Shown here in pieces: positions 20,804 through 30,493 of a DNA stretch of 64,000 nt (positions within the stretch are counted from its first letter, which is position 1; every line of letters begins with the position of its first letter). This DNA is from Mesomycoplasma ovipneumoniae (GTDB lineage Bacteria; Bacillota_I; Bacilli_A; Mycoplasmatales; Metamycoplasmataceae). The DNA is taken from NCBI RefSeq assembly GCF_035918255.1, contig NZ_CP142136.1:976001-1040000 (forward strand), read 5' to 3'. A program made the position numbers and the translations under genes. Below the pieces are notes generated by a model. The model was not told where the DNA came from. It made no database searches and saw only the letters and a program-made list of their open reading frames with translations.

Positions 20804-22772
20804 TATGCACCAAATAAGAAGCAACTATTCTGTCATCCTCCGAATTTTCAAAAACAGAAGATTTATAATTTTTAACATAAATACGATAATAGGCAGATTC
20901 GTTTGACTTAAAATCTATTAATTCATCGTTGCTCAGGATGCTATTAGATCTTGCAACATCAACTCAATCGCCATTTGAATTTAATTTTTGTAAGTAAAGA
21001 TCATAATCTGAAACAAAAGTACCACCTTGTCGTTTTTTTGTTGCCTCTAAGGGTAATCAATCGTGGCTAACACCCCTGCTAATTGCTGGTAAAAATCACC
21101 ATCAGCCAGATTTATTTTGGCTTGTTTCGTTATTTTTTAGCAAACCAGCGTTAAAGTTTCAAGACAAAGAGGCTTTAATTGTCTCATTTGAATTAACTCA
21201 GAACCTATTGCCAGTAAAAATAACTTCACCCTCATTTTCTTTATTGCCGAAAATATAACTAGTATTTTCTACTGCTTCTTTCATTTTTTCAAAATCAGGG
21301 GTTCCAGCCCCATATTTTTCATAATAACCACTATCTTTTTTATCCAAATCAATATGATTTGGACTTATTGCAGAAACAGAAAGAAGGGATTTTATTGCCG
21401 GAACTCTAAAATCATCACGAACAAAAACTATTTCTCTTAAAAGTGTTGATATTAGTCCGGTTACAATAGGGGCTGCATAACTAGTTCCACTTACATATTT
21501 TTTGGCTTTGCTAGATTGATTTTTATCATCAAGAACATTATAAATCTGACCTGGAGCTGCTACTAAGGGCTTAGCAAATTGCAAGTACTGATCACCAATT
21601 TTAAAATTAGAATAAGGGGCTATTTCATTTTTTGCTATATTAGAATTACTAGAATTATCTTCAAGCGATCCAACCACTATTGAATTTAGTGACAAGCTTC
21701 TATCATCAATTCATGGATTATCCTTAGCTTTATTTTTGCCAAATTCATCTTCGTCAATTTTATCAGCACCATTACCAGCAGCAAAGACATTAATTACGCC
21801 GTATTTTCTTGCTAAAAAATCAAGTAAATATGCATTTTCGTTGTAGTCTTTAAAGTCTACAAATTTATTTCCATAACTGTGATTTATTACCCTTACATTA
21901 TTAGTAGCCATTCATTCGATTGCTTTATGTCATTCAGCATCTGTTTGAAATATTGATAAATACAAATCCGACTTTTTATCAACGCCTGTCTTGCCGCCTA
22001 AAATTAATGAAACTAGCGTTGAATGATATGGTTTTTCTGCTTGCTTGGGTCTATTTGAGACTAGATCGTTTATATTTAATTGATTTTCATTAAAATATAT
22101 ATTAAAATTTTGGTCAAATTTGTCTAAAAATTCTATAGCGCCAACCTTTGAGGTGGCTTTATCTTGATTTTCATTGCCTTTTGCTGCTTGTTTTTGAAAA
22201 TTTACTATTGAAATATTTTTATTTAACGACTCGCTAAAAAGTGAATGATAATCATCATTATTATTTAACTGATAATTATCATCAAACGTTTCAACATGTC
22301 CTGTTTGTTTGTCTTTTTCTTCATTTTTATAAACAATAAATCGGCTGATAGTAGAATTTTTTAAGGAATTTTTAACAAAAAATTCTCGATCGTTTTCAGT
22401 ATCAAAATAAAACCAAACAATTGGCAACATTTGGCTGTATTTTGCTTCTTTATATTTTAAGTTTAACTTTTTGATTTTTTCTAAAAAATCAATATTAAAA
22501 GAAGTTATTTTTTTAGGATCAGTATCTAAAAAGTCAGGATTTAATAGTAATTTTAATTCAAAATTATTGTCTAGATTTTCAACCTTTGACGATTTATTTA
22601 ATTTTTTAATAAAAGGGTCTCTTACATCGATTTTATTACTAAAGTTTGTAGAATACCAATATTGCTTATTATTATTTCAATTTATAAAGAGCGAACTGTA
22701 TATTAATGGAATTGAAGCAAAACCAAACAAATATAAGGTAAACTTTTTAAATTTTTTAAACTTTTTAGCCAT
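20793..22772 (-). CDS. Membrane-anchored subtilisin-like (S8) serine protease
   Basis: A 659-residue protein with an N-terminal anchor (YLFGFASIPLIYSSLFI) and no lipobox. Subtilisin landmarks: PYHSTLVSLILGG (His about 251), VINVFAAGNG (oxyanion Asn about 332) and KYVSGTSYAAPIVTGL (Ser about 431). The usual DTG catalytic Asp motif is not obvious; the equivalent region reads KVGAIEFLDKFDQ (about 209-221), so the acid may be a Glu or a displaced Asp. The C-terminal part resembles a beta-sandwich (GWWFLPAISRGVSHDWLPLE). It heads an overlapping operon with two lipoproteins. Likely cleaves surface or host proteins. Confidence 0.85.
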
Positions 22773-22866
22773 AAAACCAAACCTTATTATGTATTAATTC
22801 AATTTTGTTTTCTATCTAGCTCATATCAACTAAGAAATTTCTAATTCATCTTTTTATTCATAATTA

Positions 22867-22895
22867 ATTATACCAAAAAAATAGTTGTGATTCAA
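22867..22895 (-). promoter_or_regulatory. Promoter of the S8 protease operon
   Basis: TTGAAT (22890-22895) and TGGTATAAT (-10 at 22867-22872) are 17 bases apart on the minus strand, about 95 bases before the protease ATG. One of the best promoters in the window. Confidence 0.65.
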
Positions 22896-22899
22896 TAAA

Positions 22900-23125
22900 A
22901 GTTGTTATAAAAACTAAATAAAAATTAGTAGAAAAAAATCAAGGAACTAGTTTTTTGTCAAGATTTTGAGTGCAGTGCTTTTGTTAATTTTTCCGCGGCA
23001 GTGTTCATAATTTTGTGATCTAAATATTTAAAATAGGTATGATTTTTGCTTTGATATTTTAGTAAATCAGTAAAAAAATTGTAATTAAGTTTTGCCAAAA
23101 AAATTAAAAAAGCACGAAAAAACTA
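22900..23125. repeat. Dispersed repeat block left of the IS3 element
   Basis: Contains AGTAGAAAAAAATCAAGGAACTAGTTTTTTGTC (recurs near 39790) and an R-element tail (23017-23110) also present at 14938-15033. No coding capacity. It marks the context into which the IS3 element inserted. Confidence 0.55.
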
Positions 23126-24461
23126 AACTAGGACAAAAAAATTAACAGTTTAATATTATTATAACATCATAGCATATTGCTGTGGTGTTTTTCAATTTAA
23201 AATCGATTGAATTCTATAGTTGTTGTATCAATATATATAATCTGCAATTATTTTTTTGAGATCTTCAAAAGTTATTTTACTGTAGTTTAACTCGTTTAAG
23301 CATTCACTTTTTATAATTGAAAATCAGTATTCAGCCTCCCTATTATCCAAAGAATTTCCTATGCGAGACAATGAAACAGTTCCTCCCATTTTATTTATTT
23401 TGTCAATATAGGTTTTTGAAGTGTATTGAAATCCATGGTCTGAATGAATAACAAAATTTTTATCAATAGACCTAAATGTCTTTATATTATCCATAACTAA
23501 ATTAAGATCATTGCTTACAGATAATTTAAAATCTCTGATTTTTTTAGTTTTATGCTCAATTATTACAGACAAAAATACATGGCTTTCCTTAACATCTCTG
23601 GGAGCTTTTATATATGTAATATCAGTAGCAAAAATATTTCTATTTAATTTATCATTGTAGTCGCGTTTAACAATATCCGGCAGTGCGAATTTGGTGTTCT
23701 TAATTTCGTCTTTCTTCTTTTTTTTCTAATTTTGCATACTAAATTCAATCTTTTTAAATGTCTTCCAAGACTTCGAGCGTTAATGTCAATATTATATTTC
23801 ATAGAAATATAAGCACTCAACCTTATGCGACCATATCTACCTTTGTTATCAAGAAAGGATTGTTTAATTATTGCATCATTTTTGTGCTCCCTTACTTTTA
23901 TAACTCTAGTTTTAGATTTTGCCACTGATTGTCTGCATACATTAAAAATTTTTGCTGATTTGCTGTAGGGAATATTTAGCGTTTTGGCTTCACTAATTTT
24001 TCCTGATTTTAATTTATCTTTATTGATTTCGTAATATCTCTTAGCTATTTCTATTAATTCTTCTTTTGTAAATTCGTTTCAATCAGGTTCAATTGGTTTT
24101 TTACGTTTGCCACTTCCTGGCTTTCTGTTCGCACCTTTTTTATCTAATAATTGATCTTGCATACCATTATTATAATACCGAATAATTTTTTTGATTCTTC
24201 GAAGTAGTTGTGTTCTGGTTATAAAATTTGTACCTGGCGAAATATCATTTATATAATTTATTGTTTGTTTCAATCCAAATTCATTGTAAATTTTATAAAT
24301 CATATCAAACTCATCTTTTTTAAAGTGTCTTGACATTAGTATTCTCCTTTTTGTCGCATTTGAAAATTTAAAAAAGCTAACACTTTGGGTGTTAGCTTTC
24401 TCCTTAAACTCGAACAAAAAAGCCAACACCTTTAGTGTTAATTTTTTTTGTCCTGGTTTAA
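23126..24461. mobile_element. IS3-like insertion sequence
   Basis: Ends are inverted repeats: AAACTAGGACAAAAAAATTAACA on the left (about 23126-23148) and TGTTAATTTTTTTTGTCCTGGTTT on the right (about 24438-24461). Length is about 1.34 kb with one transposase gene on the minus strand. It lies inside an R-element tail, whose remainder follows the right end (ATTATCTCCTCAAACTGAGAAACTCC). Exact boundaries and target duplication were not resolved. Confidence 0.7.
23159..24336 (-). pseudogene. IS3-family transposase (IS1138-like), frameshifted at A8
   Basis: Starts MSRHFKKDEFDMIYKIYNEFG at 24336 with AGGAG upstream. An N-terminal helix-turn-helix with a basic linker (KKGANRKPGSGKRKKPIEPD) is followed by the HTH_21-like region GRYGRIRLSAYISMKYNIDINARSLGRHLKRLNL. 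After an A8 run (T8 at 23718-23725) the frame must shift -1. The catalytic core then reads NRNIFATDITYIK (first Asp), HSDHGFQYTS (second Asp) and NREAEYWFSIIKSE (Glu), ending NWKTPQQYAMML. The shift lies between HTH and rve domains rather than between orfA and orfB, so it is either a lesion or programmed slippage. Confidence 0.8.
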
Positions 24462-24534
24462 ACCAATGCTTTTTAAAAATTATCTCCTCAAACTGAGAAA
24501 CTCCAAATTAGACAGGAACTTAATATTAATTATA

Positions 24535-24766
24535 GCATTAAAAAATATAACTATATAACAAAAAGTGATAGACAAGCATTTATAAATAGATAATGTTTTA
24601 AGTATTTTCACAAATTTAAATTAAATATATTGGATACATTGAAATAAAAAGGTGGAAATCCACCTAAATTCTTCAAACTATTACTAAACATAAGTTTATT
24701 TATGTTAAAATTATTTTGAAATAAAAAGGTGGAAATCCACCTAAATTCTTCAAGTGAGGTAGCAAA
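24535..24766 (+). promoter_or_regulatory. Duplicated hairpin leader of the DUF4143 ATPase gene
   Basis: GAAATAAAAAGGTGGAAATCCACCTAAATTCTTCAA occurs twice, with stem-loop GGTGG-AAAT-CCACC at 24651-24664 and 24728-24741. On the minus strand each hairpin is followed by a T-run, like a terminator. The ATPase ATG follows the second copy after AAGTGAGGTAGCAAA. Copies of this leader recur at 26682, 29897 and 34462, each before fragments of the same gene or of KilA-N. Confidence 0.6.
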
Positions 24767-26062
24767 ATGATAATAAAACGCGATTTTTATCTTAACCAAA
24801 TAATTGATAAAAAAGAGAATGACAGAATCAAGATTATTACTGGCATAAGAAGATGCGGAAAATCATATTTATTATTCAATTTATATCGTGATTACCTACT
24901 TAGCAGTGGAATTAAAGAAAATCAAATTATAACAATTGCTCTTGACGAAATTGATAATATTGAATACCGAAATCCATTTAGATTAAATGAATATATTAAG
25001 AAAAAAACAAAAAATATAAACAAAATGTACTACATTTTCATTGACGAAATTCAATTATCTGAAAATGTATCAAATCCCTATGTTGAGAATAAAGAAAAAA
25101 ATATAACCTTTGTAGATGTGCTTTTAAGTCTTATGAAACATAGTAACTTAGACATTTATATCACTGGCAGTAACTCTAAAATGCTTTCATCAGATTTATT
25201 AACTCAATTCAGAGACCGCGGAGACCAAGTACATGTGAATCCTTTATCTTTTGCTGAAATTTATGAATTATTTAATGACAAATCAGAAGCTTTTGAGCAT
25301 TATTTTGTATATGGTGGTATGCCACATATTTATAAATTGCAAAATGATGAACAAAAAAGTCATTATTTAAAGCAGTTATTCAAGCAAACGTATATTAAAG
25401 ACATTCTTGAGCGCAACCAAATACATAATGAGCAACAAATACTTGAAATCCTACTTGACTTTACATCTTCAAATATTGGTTCTTTAACCAATCCCTCTAA
25501 GCTCGCAAATCGTTTTTTGTCAGAAAAACAAATACGCATATCATCAAATACAATTTTTAAGTATCTTAAATTTTTTGAAGAATCTTATATTATTCAATGT
25601 GCTTATCGCTACGATGTAAAGGGTTCTAAATATTTTTCAACCCCACTTAAATATTATTTTTCGGATATTGGCCTAAGAAATGCAAGATTAAATTTTCGTC
25701 AAATAGAAAACACACATATAATGGAAAATATAATCTACAACGATTTACTTCGAAGAGGATACAATATTGACATTGGTGTTGTAGAACATGAATTGAAAAA
25801 TGGTTCAACAAGAAAAAAAATTCAGCTTGAAATAGATTTTGTTATAAATAAAGGCCACAAAAGATACTATATTCAATCAGCGCTTAATATTGACAATTTA
25901 GAGAAAAAAGAACAAGAAATAGCCTCGCTTAAAAAAATAAATGATTCATTTAAAAAAATAGTTATAGTAAGAAACAAAATAATTCCAAAACACGATGAAA
26001 ATGGTATTTTATACATTGGTTTAGAAGATTTTTTACTTAATGAATCAATAATAGACTTATAA
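24767..26062 (+). CDS. AAA ATPase with DUF4143 (AAA_14) domain
   Basis: A 431-residue protein. N-terminal P-loop: IITGIRRCGKSYLL (Walker A, about residues 24-37). Walker B: YYIFIDEIQ (about 88-96). Sensor-like ITGSNSKML, then FRDRGDQVHVNPLSFAEIYEL (arginine-finger region) and YGGMPHI. The C-terminal DUF4143 part has a winged helix followed by a PD-(D/E)XK-like fold (LEIDFVI...YYIQ). The family is widespread, with unclear biological role. No UGA codons and no Trp are used. It is flanked by the IS3 element and an R element; fragments of its 5' end are scattered downstream, showing past duplication. Confidence 0.85.
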   Translation: MIIKRDFYLNQIIDKKENDRIKIITGIRRCGKSYLLFNLYRDYLLSSGIKENQIITIALDEIDNIEYRNPFRLNEYIKKKTKNINKMYYIFIDEIQLSENVSNPYVENKEKNITFVDVLLSLMKHSNLDIYITGSNSKMLSSDLLTQFRDRGDQVHVNPLSFAEIYELFNDKSEAFEHYFVYGGMPHIYKLQNDEQKSHYLKQLFKQTYIKDILERNQIHNEQQILEILLDFTSSNIGSLTNPSKLANRFLSEKQIRISSNTIFKYLKFFEESYIIQCAYRYDVKGSKYFSTPLKYYFSDIGLRNARLNFRQIENTHIMENIIYNDLLRRGYNIDIGVVEHELKNGSTRKKIQLEIDFVINKGHKRYYIQSALNIDNLEKKEQEIASLKKINDSFKKIVIVRNKIIPKHDENGILYIGLEDFLLNESIIDL

Positions 26063-26084
26063 TTTTTAAATAACAACTTATTTT

Positions 26085-26654
26085 CGAGTTTGCCAGTTTG
26101 ATGAGATAATCTTAAAACAGCGTCTGGTTTTAGGGGTTTTTTTAACTTTTTTGGCAAAAATTAATTACATATTTTAAAACTGTGGTAAAAATCAATTTAT
26201 GGATAAAACAACAAAAATCATAAAAAACTACTATTTAAACTCAATGCAAATAGAAAACTCGTTTTTATTTGCAGCGAGCGTAAAAAAACATATGAAGTTT
26301 TGAAAGAACAATAACCAAAAGCCCTAAATTTATAGATTTCTAAACGGTTAGATTTAAGGCATTCCATCATATTTAAAAATATAATGGATAATTCGCATTT
26401 TCTGATTTTTTTATAGCAAAAAACATAACTAATTCCCCCTTAATTCAATATCAACAATTTATTAATTTATTCTTAGTGATGTTTATTATAACACAATTTT
26501 ATTTTTGACCAAACATTTTTTTTATTTTTTACAAAAGGTTAATTTTAAAATAATAAAAATTAAGGTTTTACCGTCAAAAAACACGGATTTACCGGTATTT
26601 TTGCATATTTGTATTCCTAAAAAGTGAATTTTCCATCAAACTGGGAAACTCAGG
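26085..26654 (-). repeat. R element, full copy
   Basis: In minus orientation; ends CGAGTTTGCCAGTTTGAT and ATCAAACTGGGAAACTCAGG. The minus strand carries TATAAT near 26485, AAGGGGGAATTAGTT and an ATG with a 17-codon ORF (MFFAIKKSENANYPLYF), then the three hairpins. One hairpin arm (TTTGCAGCGAG against CTCAATGCAAA) has lost two pairs relative to other copies. It begins a roughly 1 kb direct repeat that recurs at 29159-30306. Confidence 0.75.
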
Positions 26655-27034
26655 GGTGTGATTTTTACTTTGAAATAAAAAGGTGGAAATCCACCTAAAT
26701 TTTTCAAGTGAGGTAGCAAAATGATAATAAAACGCGATTTTTATCTAAACCAAATAATTGATAAAAAAGAGAATGGGAGCAGTTAAATAATCTTGAATTT
26801 AACCCCTTCGAATTCGAGTGGTTTTTGAAAAAGGCTGGCAGTAATGCATTTACCTTGTGAACTCAAAAATGGATTAATACAACAAATGCAAAAGGGATAT
26901 ATGCAAAACTCGAAGATGTCGAGGGACTCTTCCACATAAAGATGTTGCATTTAAATTTGCTTCTTGGTGACTATTAACAATCCTAATTCTAAAGGAGTCG
27001 AATTCAACTCCTTTAAAAAGAAGGCAGGTAGCAA
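26655..27034 (+). pseudogene. Mosaic of ATPase 5' end and KilA-N fragments
   Basis: After the GGTGG hairpin (26682-26695), an ATG at 26721 opens MIIKRDFYLNQIIDKKEN exactly as in the DUF4143 ATPase. It then switches to a KilA-N fragment (WEQLNNLEFNPFEFEWFLKKAGSNAFTLW...). After a frameshift PHKDVAFKFASW follows, the C-terminal KilA-N motif. A second partial KilA-N segment (TINNPNSKGVEFNSFKKKAGSN) is appended. No continuous frame remains. A matching mosaic lies at 29936-30254. Confidence 0.7.
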
Positions 27035-27036
27035 TA

Positions 27037-27096
27037 TAAACTGGACAAAAAAAAGCCAACACCTTTAGTGTTAATTTTTTTTGTCCTGGTTTAACT
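27037..27096. repeat. Solo IS-end palindrome
   Basis: ACTGGACAAAAAAAAGCC...TGTTAATTTTTTTTGTCCTGGTTTA matches the right end of the IS3 element, paired with an opposite end, without a transposase between. It can form a strong hairpin with a T-run and may end transcription. Confidence 0.6.
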
Positions 27097-27127
27097 TAGA
27101 TTTTTATCTAATCGTCTTTTTTATGTG

Positions 27128-27949
27128 CTATTTTTTATCATTAAAATACAATTTTTTTATCCTTTCAAGTGATAATTTTATATGCTGACAGCTTTTTTGA
27201 TATTGTTTAAATACAATATCAAATCCATCCTTATCATCACAAACAAAATTCCAATAATCCCTACCAATAAGTAATTCATCTTCTGCAAAAAACTGCTTCA
27301 CTCTATCTTGTTTCCAAATATTTCCTTCACCAAATGAATTATATGCAGTAGCTAAAAATATTTTTATTGTATCTTGGCTATTTTCTTCAAGTGAATTTTT
27401 AAGAATGAAATACTCTTGAAGTAAAGCTATTTTTTCTGTTTTAGCTTTTTTATTATCCAAATCTCCGCCTGCTTTTAATTCAATTAAAAAATGTTCTTTT
27501 GTATCTTTTTTATAAAAATAATGATCTGTTACATGGTCTTTTTCGAAACTTCTTGTATCCTGTGGAATCACACAGTTATAAGAATTGTAATCAGTAACTT
27601 TAGGTTTAGTATGTTTTTCATAATCTGATATCATATAGTCAATATGTTGAGATTGCTGTGGTAATAAATATGATTTGACATTTTTTCTTACATCATAAGA
27701 TAATTTAGCAATGTTATTTCCGATATTTTCTAATATTTTTCCAAATGAGCTGTCAAAACTTCTAACAAAAGCACTATAAAATATAAATTCTTCACCTAAT
27801 TCAGCTATAAAGTAATTGTTTTTTTTCCTATTAATAACTCCATTTGGGTCATCTACCTCTTTTGTATATCTTTCTTCTAATGCAATAGAAAAACTTAAAA
27901 TAGAACTTTCAACTATAGCTTCTATAGATTTTTGTTTTGATTTATCCAT
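27128..27949 (-). CDS. Type II restriction endonuclease, TdeIII-like
   Basis: A 273-residue protein with an intact frame and TGG-only Trp codons, unlike the UGA-rich neighbours, which suggests recent transfer. A PD-(D/E)XK-like core is visible as VTDHYFYKKDTKEHFLIELKAGGDLDNKKAKTEK (catalytic E-L-K about residues 156-158), resembling TdeIII-family enzymes as I recall them. It follows the D12-class methyltransferase by 13 bases with AAAGGA upstream of ATG 27949. The adenine methyltransferase partner argues against the GGNCC specificity of TdeIII itself. Family assignment moderate, restriction function likely. Confidence 0.7.
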   Translation of the reverse strand: MDKSKQKSIEAIVESSILSFSIALEERYTKEVDDPNGVINRKKNNYFIAELGEEFIFYSAFVRSFDSSFGKILENIGNNIAKLSYDVRKNVKSYLLPQQSQHIDYMISDYEKHTKPKVTDYNSYNCVIPQDTRSFEKDHVTDHYFYKKDTKEHFLIELKAGGDLDNKKAKTEKIALLQEYFILKNSLEENSQDTIKIFLATAYNSFGEGNIWKQDRVKQFFAEDELLIGRDYWNFVCDDKDGFDIVFKQYQKSCQHIKLSLERIKKLYFNDKK

Positions 27950-27962
27950 TGTTTATTGTCCT

Positions 27963-29093
27963 TTATTGTAAGTTATTGTAAATATCGTAATTTGTTATTA
28001 ACAAATGCTCTGCTGTCTTATCGTTTCTATTCTGAAAACTTACAACATATTTTTTATCAAAAGTTTTGATATTAAATTCTTTATATAGATTAAAAACGAA
28101 ATCTGTATTTTTTATAACTAACATAAACTTAGCACTAGTATTTTTACAAAAATTAGCTAATCTTATATGATCGTCACTTGAAAATTCATTATTAGCATAA
28201 GTTGAAAACGAAGTATCATACGGTGGGTCTAAAAATATAAAATCATTCTCATCTAATTCTACTTTATCAAAAAAATCTTCAAAATCTAGGGAATAAATTT
28301 CAGTTTTGCCTAACTTATTTTGGATTTCAAAACTCTCTATATATTCAATTTTATTTGTTAAATATTTGTTATTATAACTACTCCCACCATATGGAACATT
28401 GAATCCGCCATTCTTATTGTATCTGAACATAGATGAATAACAATATTCTCTAATAAAATAATAAATTGAACTATTAAAATGTTCGTTCAACTTTAACTTA
28501 TCAAAATTATTGTACAAAAATCTAAAATGACTATACATTCCAGTTTTAAATCCCGTTTCGATGTTCAATTTAATATCATCTTTTGAAAGTTCGCCTTTGT
28601 CCTTTTCGATTTTTTTCATTCTCTTTAATTTTTTAAAAAGGCTATTTCCTAACTCTAATAATATTCTTTTTTTATCGATAATAATTTCATTATTTAATAT
28701 ACCATTAAATTTTTCCGTATTGTTTATAATAAATCTTGCTATTTTTATTTTAAGCTGTATATCTGAAATTCTACTAAATTTATATTCATTATATAAATCT
28801 GATAATTCATATATATAATCTTCACTGATTTTTTCTAAAATTTTCCAACATTTATCTATCTCTTTTATTGCGTAAAAGAATATATTGTTTTTTGATTGAA
28901 TTGATTTATATAAATTTATTAACTCATTAGACTTATCATTTATATAATATTGTTTTATATTATCAACGGCAAAATAAACTGCACCACCCCCGACAAAAGG
29001 TTCATAAAATCTATTAATATTTGTCGGGAGATTCTCTAAAATTATTTTTAGTTCTTCGGTTTTACCACCCGGTCATTTTATAAAAGGCTTCAT
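27963..29093 (-). CDS. D12-class N6-adenine DNA methyltransferase (Dam family)
   Basis: A 376-residue protein. Start MKPFIKWPGGKTEELK at 29093 (the K-W-x-G-G-K SAM-binding start of the family, W from UGA). FYEPFVGGGAVYF is motif I; DFIFLDPPYDTSF is the catalytic DPPY motif (about residue 280). SSMFRYNKNGGFNVPYGG is the D12 signature. It methylates adenine at N6 and protects against the adjacent endonuclease. Genes are in order M then R on the minus strand. The cassette is bracketed by 1 kb direct repeats. Confidence 0.88.
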
Positions 29094-29158
29094 ACTAATT
29101 ATTCTCCTTATAAATCTCTACTACATCTTCAACTACCCAAAGATAAATCGGTAGTTAC

Positions 29159-29738
29159 TAAGTTTCCCAGTTTGGCGAGATAATCTTAGAAAGTGTCCGG
29201 TTTTGGGTACTTTTTAAAGATTTTTGACAAAAGTTAATTACCTATTTTAAAACAATGGCAAAAATCAATTTATAACTAAAATACCAAAAATCATAAAAAA
29301 ATACAACTATTATTTAAACTCAATGCAAATAGAAAACTCGTTTTTATTTGCATTGAGCCTAAAAAAACATATGAAGTTTTGAAAGAACAATAACTAAAAG
29401 CCCTAAATTTGTAGATTTCTAAACGGTTAAATTTAAGGCATTCCATCATATTTAAAAATATAATGGATAATTCGCATTTTCTGATTTTTTTATAGCAAAA
29501 AACATAACTAATTCCCCCTTAATTCAATATCGACAATTTATTAATTTATTCTTAGTGATGTTTATTATAACACAATTTTATTTTTGACCAAACATTTTTT
29601 TTTTTTTTTTTTGCAAAAGGTTAATTTCAAAATAATAAAAATTAAGGTTTTAGCGTCAAAAAACACGGATTTACCGGTATTTTTGCATATTTATATTCAC
29701 TAAAAAGCGAATTTTTGCTATCAAACTGCCAAACTAAG
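29159..29738 (-). repeat. R element, full copy
   Basis: Minus orientation, ends AGTTTCCCAGTTTGGCGAG and CAAACTGCCAAACTAAGG. It contains a T17 run (A-run upstream of the promoter on the minus strand), TATAAT, AAGGGGGAATTAGTT and an ATG with a 17-codon ORF. The stem CTCAATGCAAATA/TATTTGCATTGAG is fully paired. It is the right-hand copy of the long direct repeat around the TdeIII-like cassette. Confidence 0.75.
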
Positions 29739-29869
29739 GGGTGTGATTTTTACTTTGATATTTTAGTAAATCAGTAAAAAATTGTAATTAACTTTTGCCA
29801 AAAAAATTAAAAAAGCTCCTAAAAACAGACGCTTTTTTAAAGTTATCTTATCAAACTGGGAAACTCAGG
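29739..29869 (+). repeat. Partial R element (right end) between short direct repeats
   Basis: An R right-end fragment ending TATCAAACTGGGAAACTCAGG. It is bracketed by GGGGTGTGATTTTTACTTT at about 29738-29756 and 29868-29886. The single-copy form of that sequence occurs at 26653-26672, so this block is an extra insertion in the right-hand long repeat. Confidence 0.6.
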
Positions 29870-30254
29870 GGTGTGATTTTTACTTTGAAATAAAAAGGTG
29901 GAAATCCACCTAAATTTTTCAAGCGAGGTAGCAAAATGATAATAAAAGCGATTTTTATCTTAACCAAATAATTGATAAAAAAGAGAATGGGAGCAGTTAA
30001 ATAATCTTGAATTTAACCCCTTCGAATTCGAGGGGTTTTTGAAAAAGGCTGGCAGTAATACATTTACCTTATCACCTCAAAAATGGATTAATACAACAAA
30101 TGCAAAAGGGATTTATGTGAAACTAGGAAGATATGGTGGGACTTTTGCACATAAGGATATTGCATTTAAATTTGCATCTTGGAGACTATTAACAATCCTA
30201 ATTTTAAAGGGGTCGAATTCGACCCCTTTAAAAAGAAAGCAGGTAGCAATGCAA
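29870..30254 (+). pseudogene. Mosaic of ATPase 5' end and KilA-N domain, second copy
   Basis: Hairpin at 29897-29910, then ATG 29936 opening MIIK but frameshifted after four codons by loss of one base compared with 26721. The KilA-N part is better preserved than at 26778: NPFEFEGFLKKAGSNTFTLSPQKWINTTNAKGIYVKLGRYGGTFAHKDIAFKFASW, followed by a second middle segment (TINNPNFKGVEFDPFKKKAGSN). KilA-N is a DNA-binding domain of phage and virus origin. No start lies in frame with it. Confidence 0.72.
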
Positions 30255-30354
30255 ACTCGAACAAAAAGCCAACGTCTTAGTGTTAATTTTTTTTTGCCCT
30301 GGTTTATTAAACCCGACATTTTTTTAAGATATGTCATCAAACCGGGAAACTCGG
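30255..30354. repeat. IS-end palindrome plus R right end
   Basis: CTCGAACAAAAAGCC...TTGCCCTGGTTTA (30255-30306) resembles the IS3 ends, followed by an R right end (TGTCATCAAACCGGGAAACTCGGG). The same R end precedes AAGCACATTTTTG at 49343, the shared downstream flank of the Y genes. Confidence 0.55.
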
Positions 30355-30493
30355 GAAGCACATTTTTGTAAATAAACATAAATTCAACTATCAAAGTTAC
30401 TATTTTTAAATAGATAAAAAAGAAAAACAAGTTAAGAATTTTAAAAATAAACTTAAATTTTTTGTCTTTAAATTTATTAATTAACAAAAAGAC

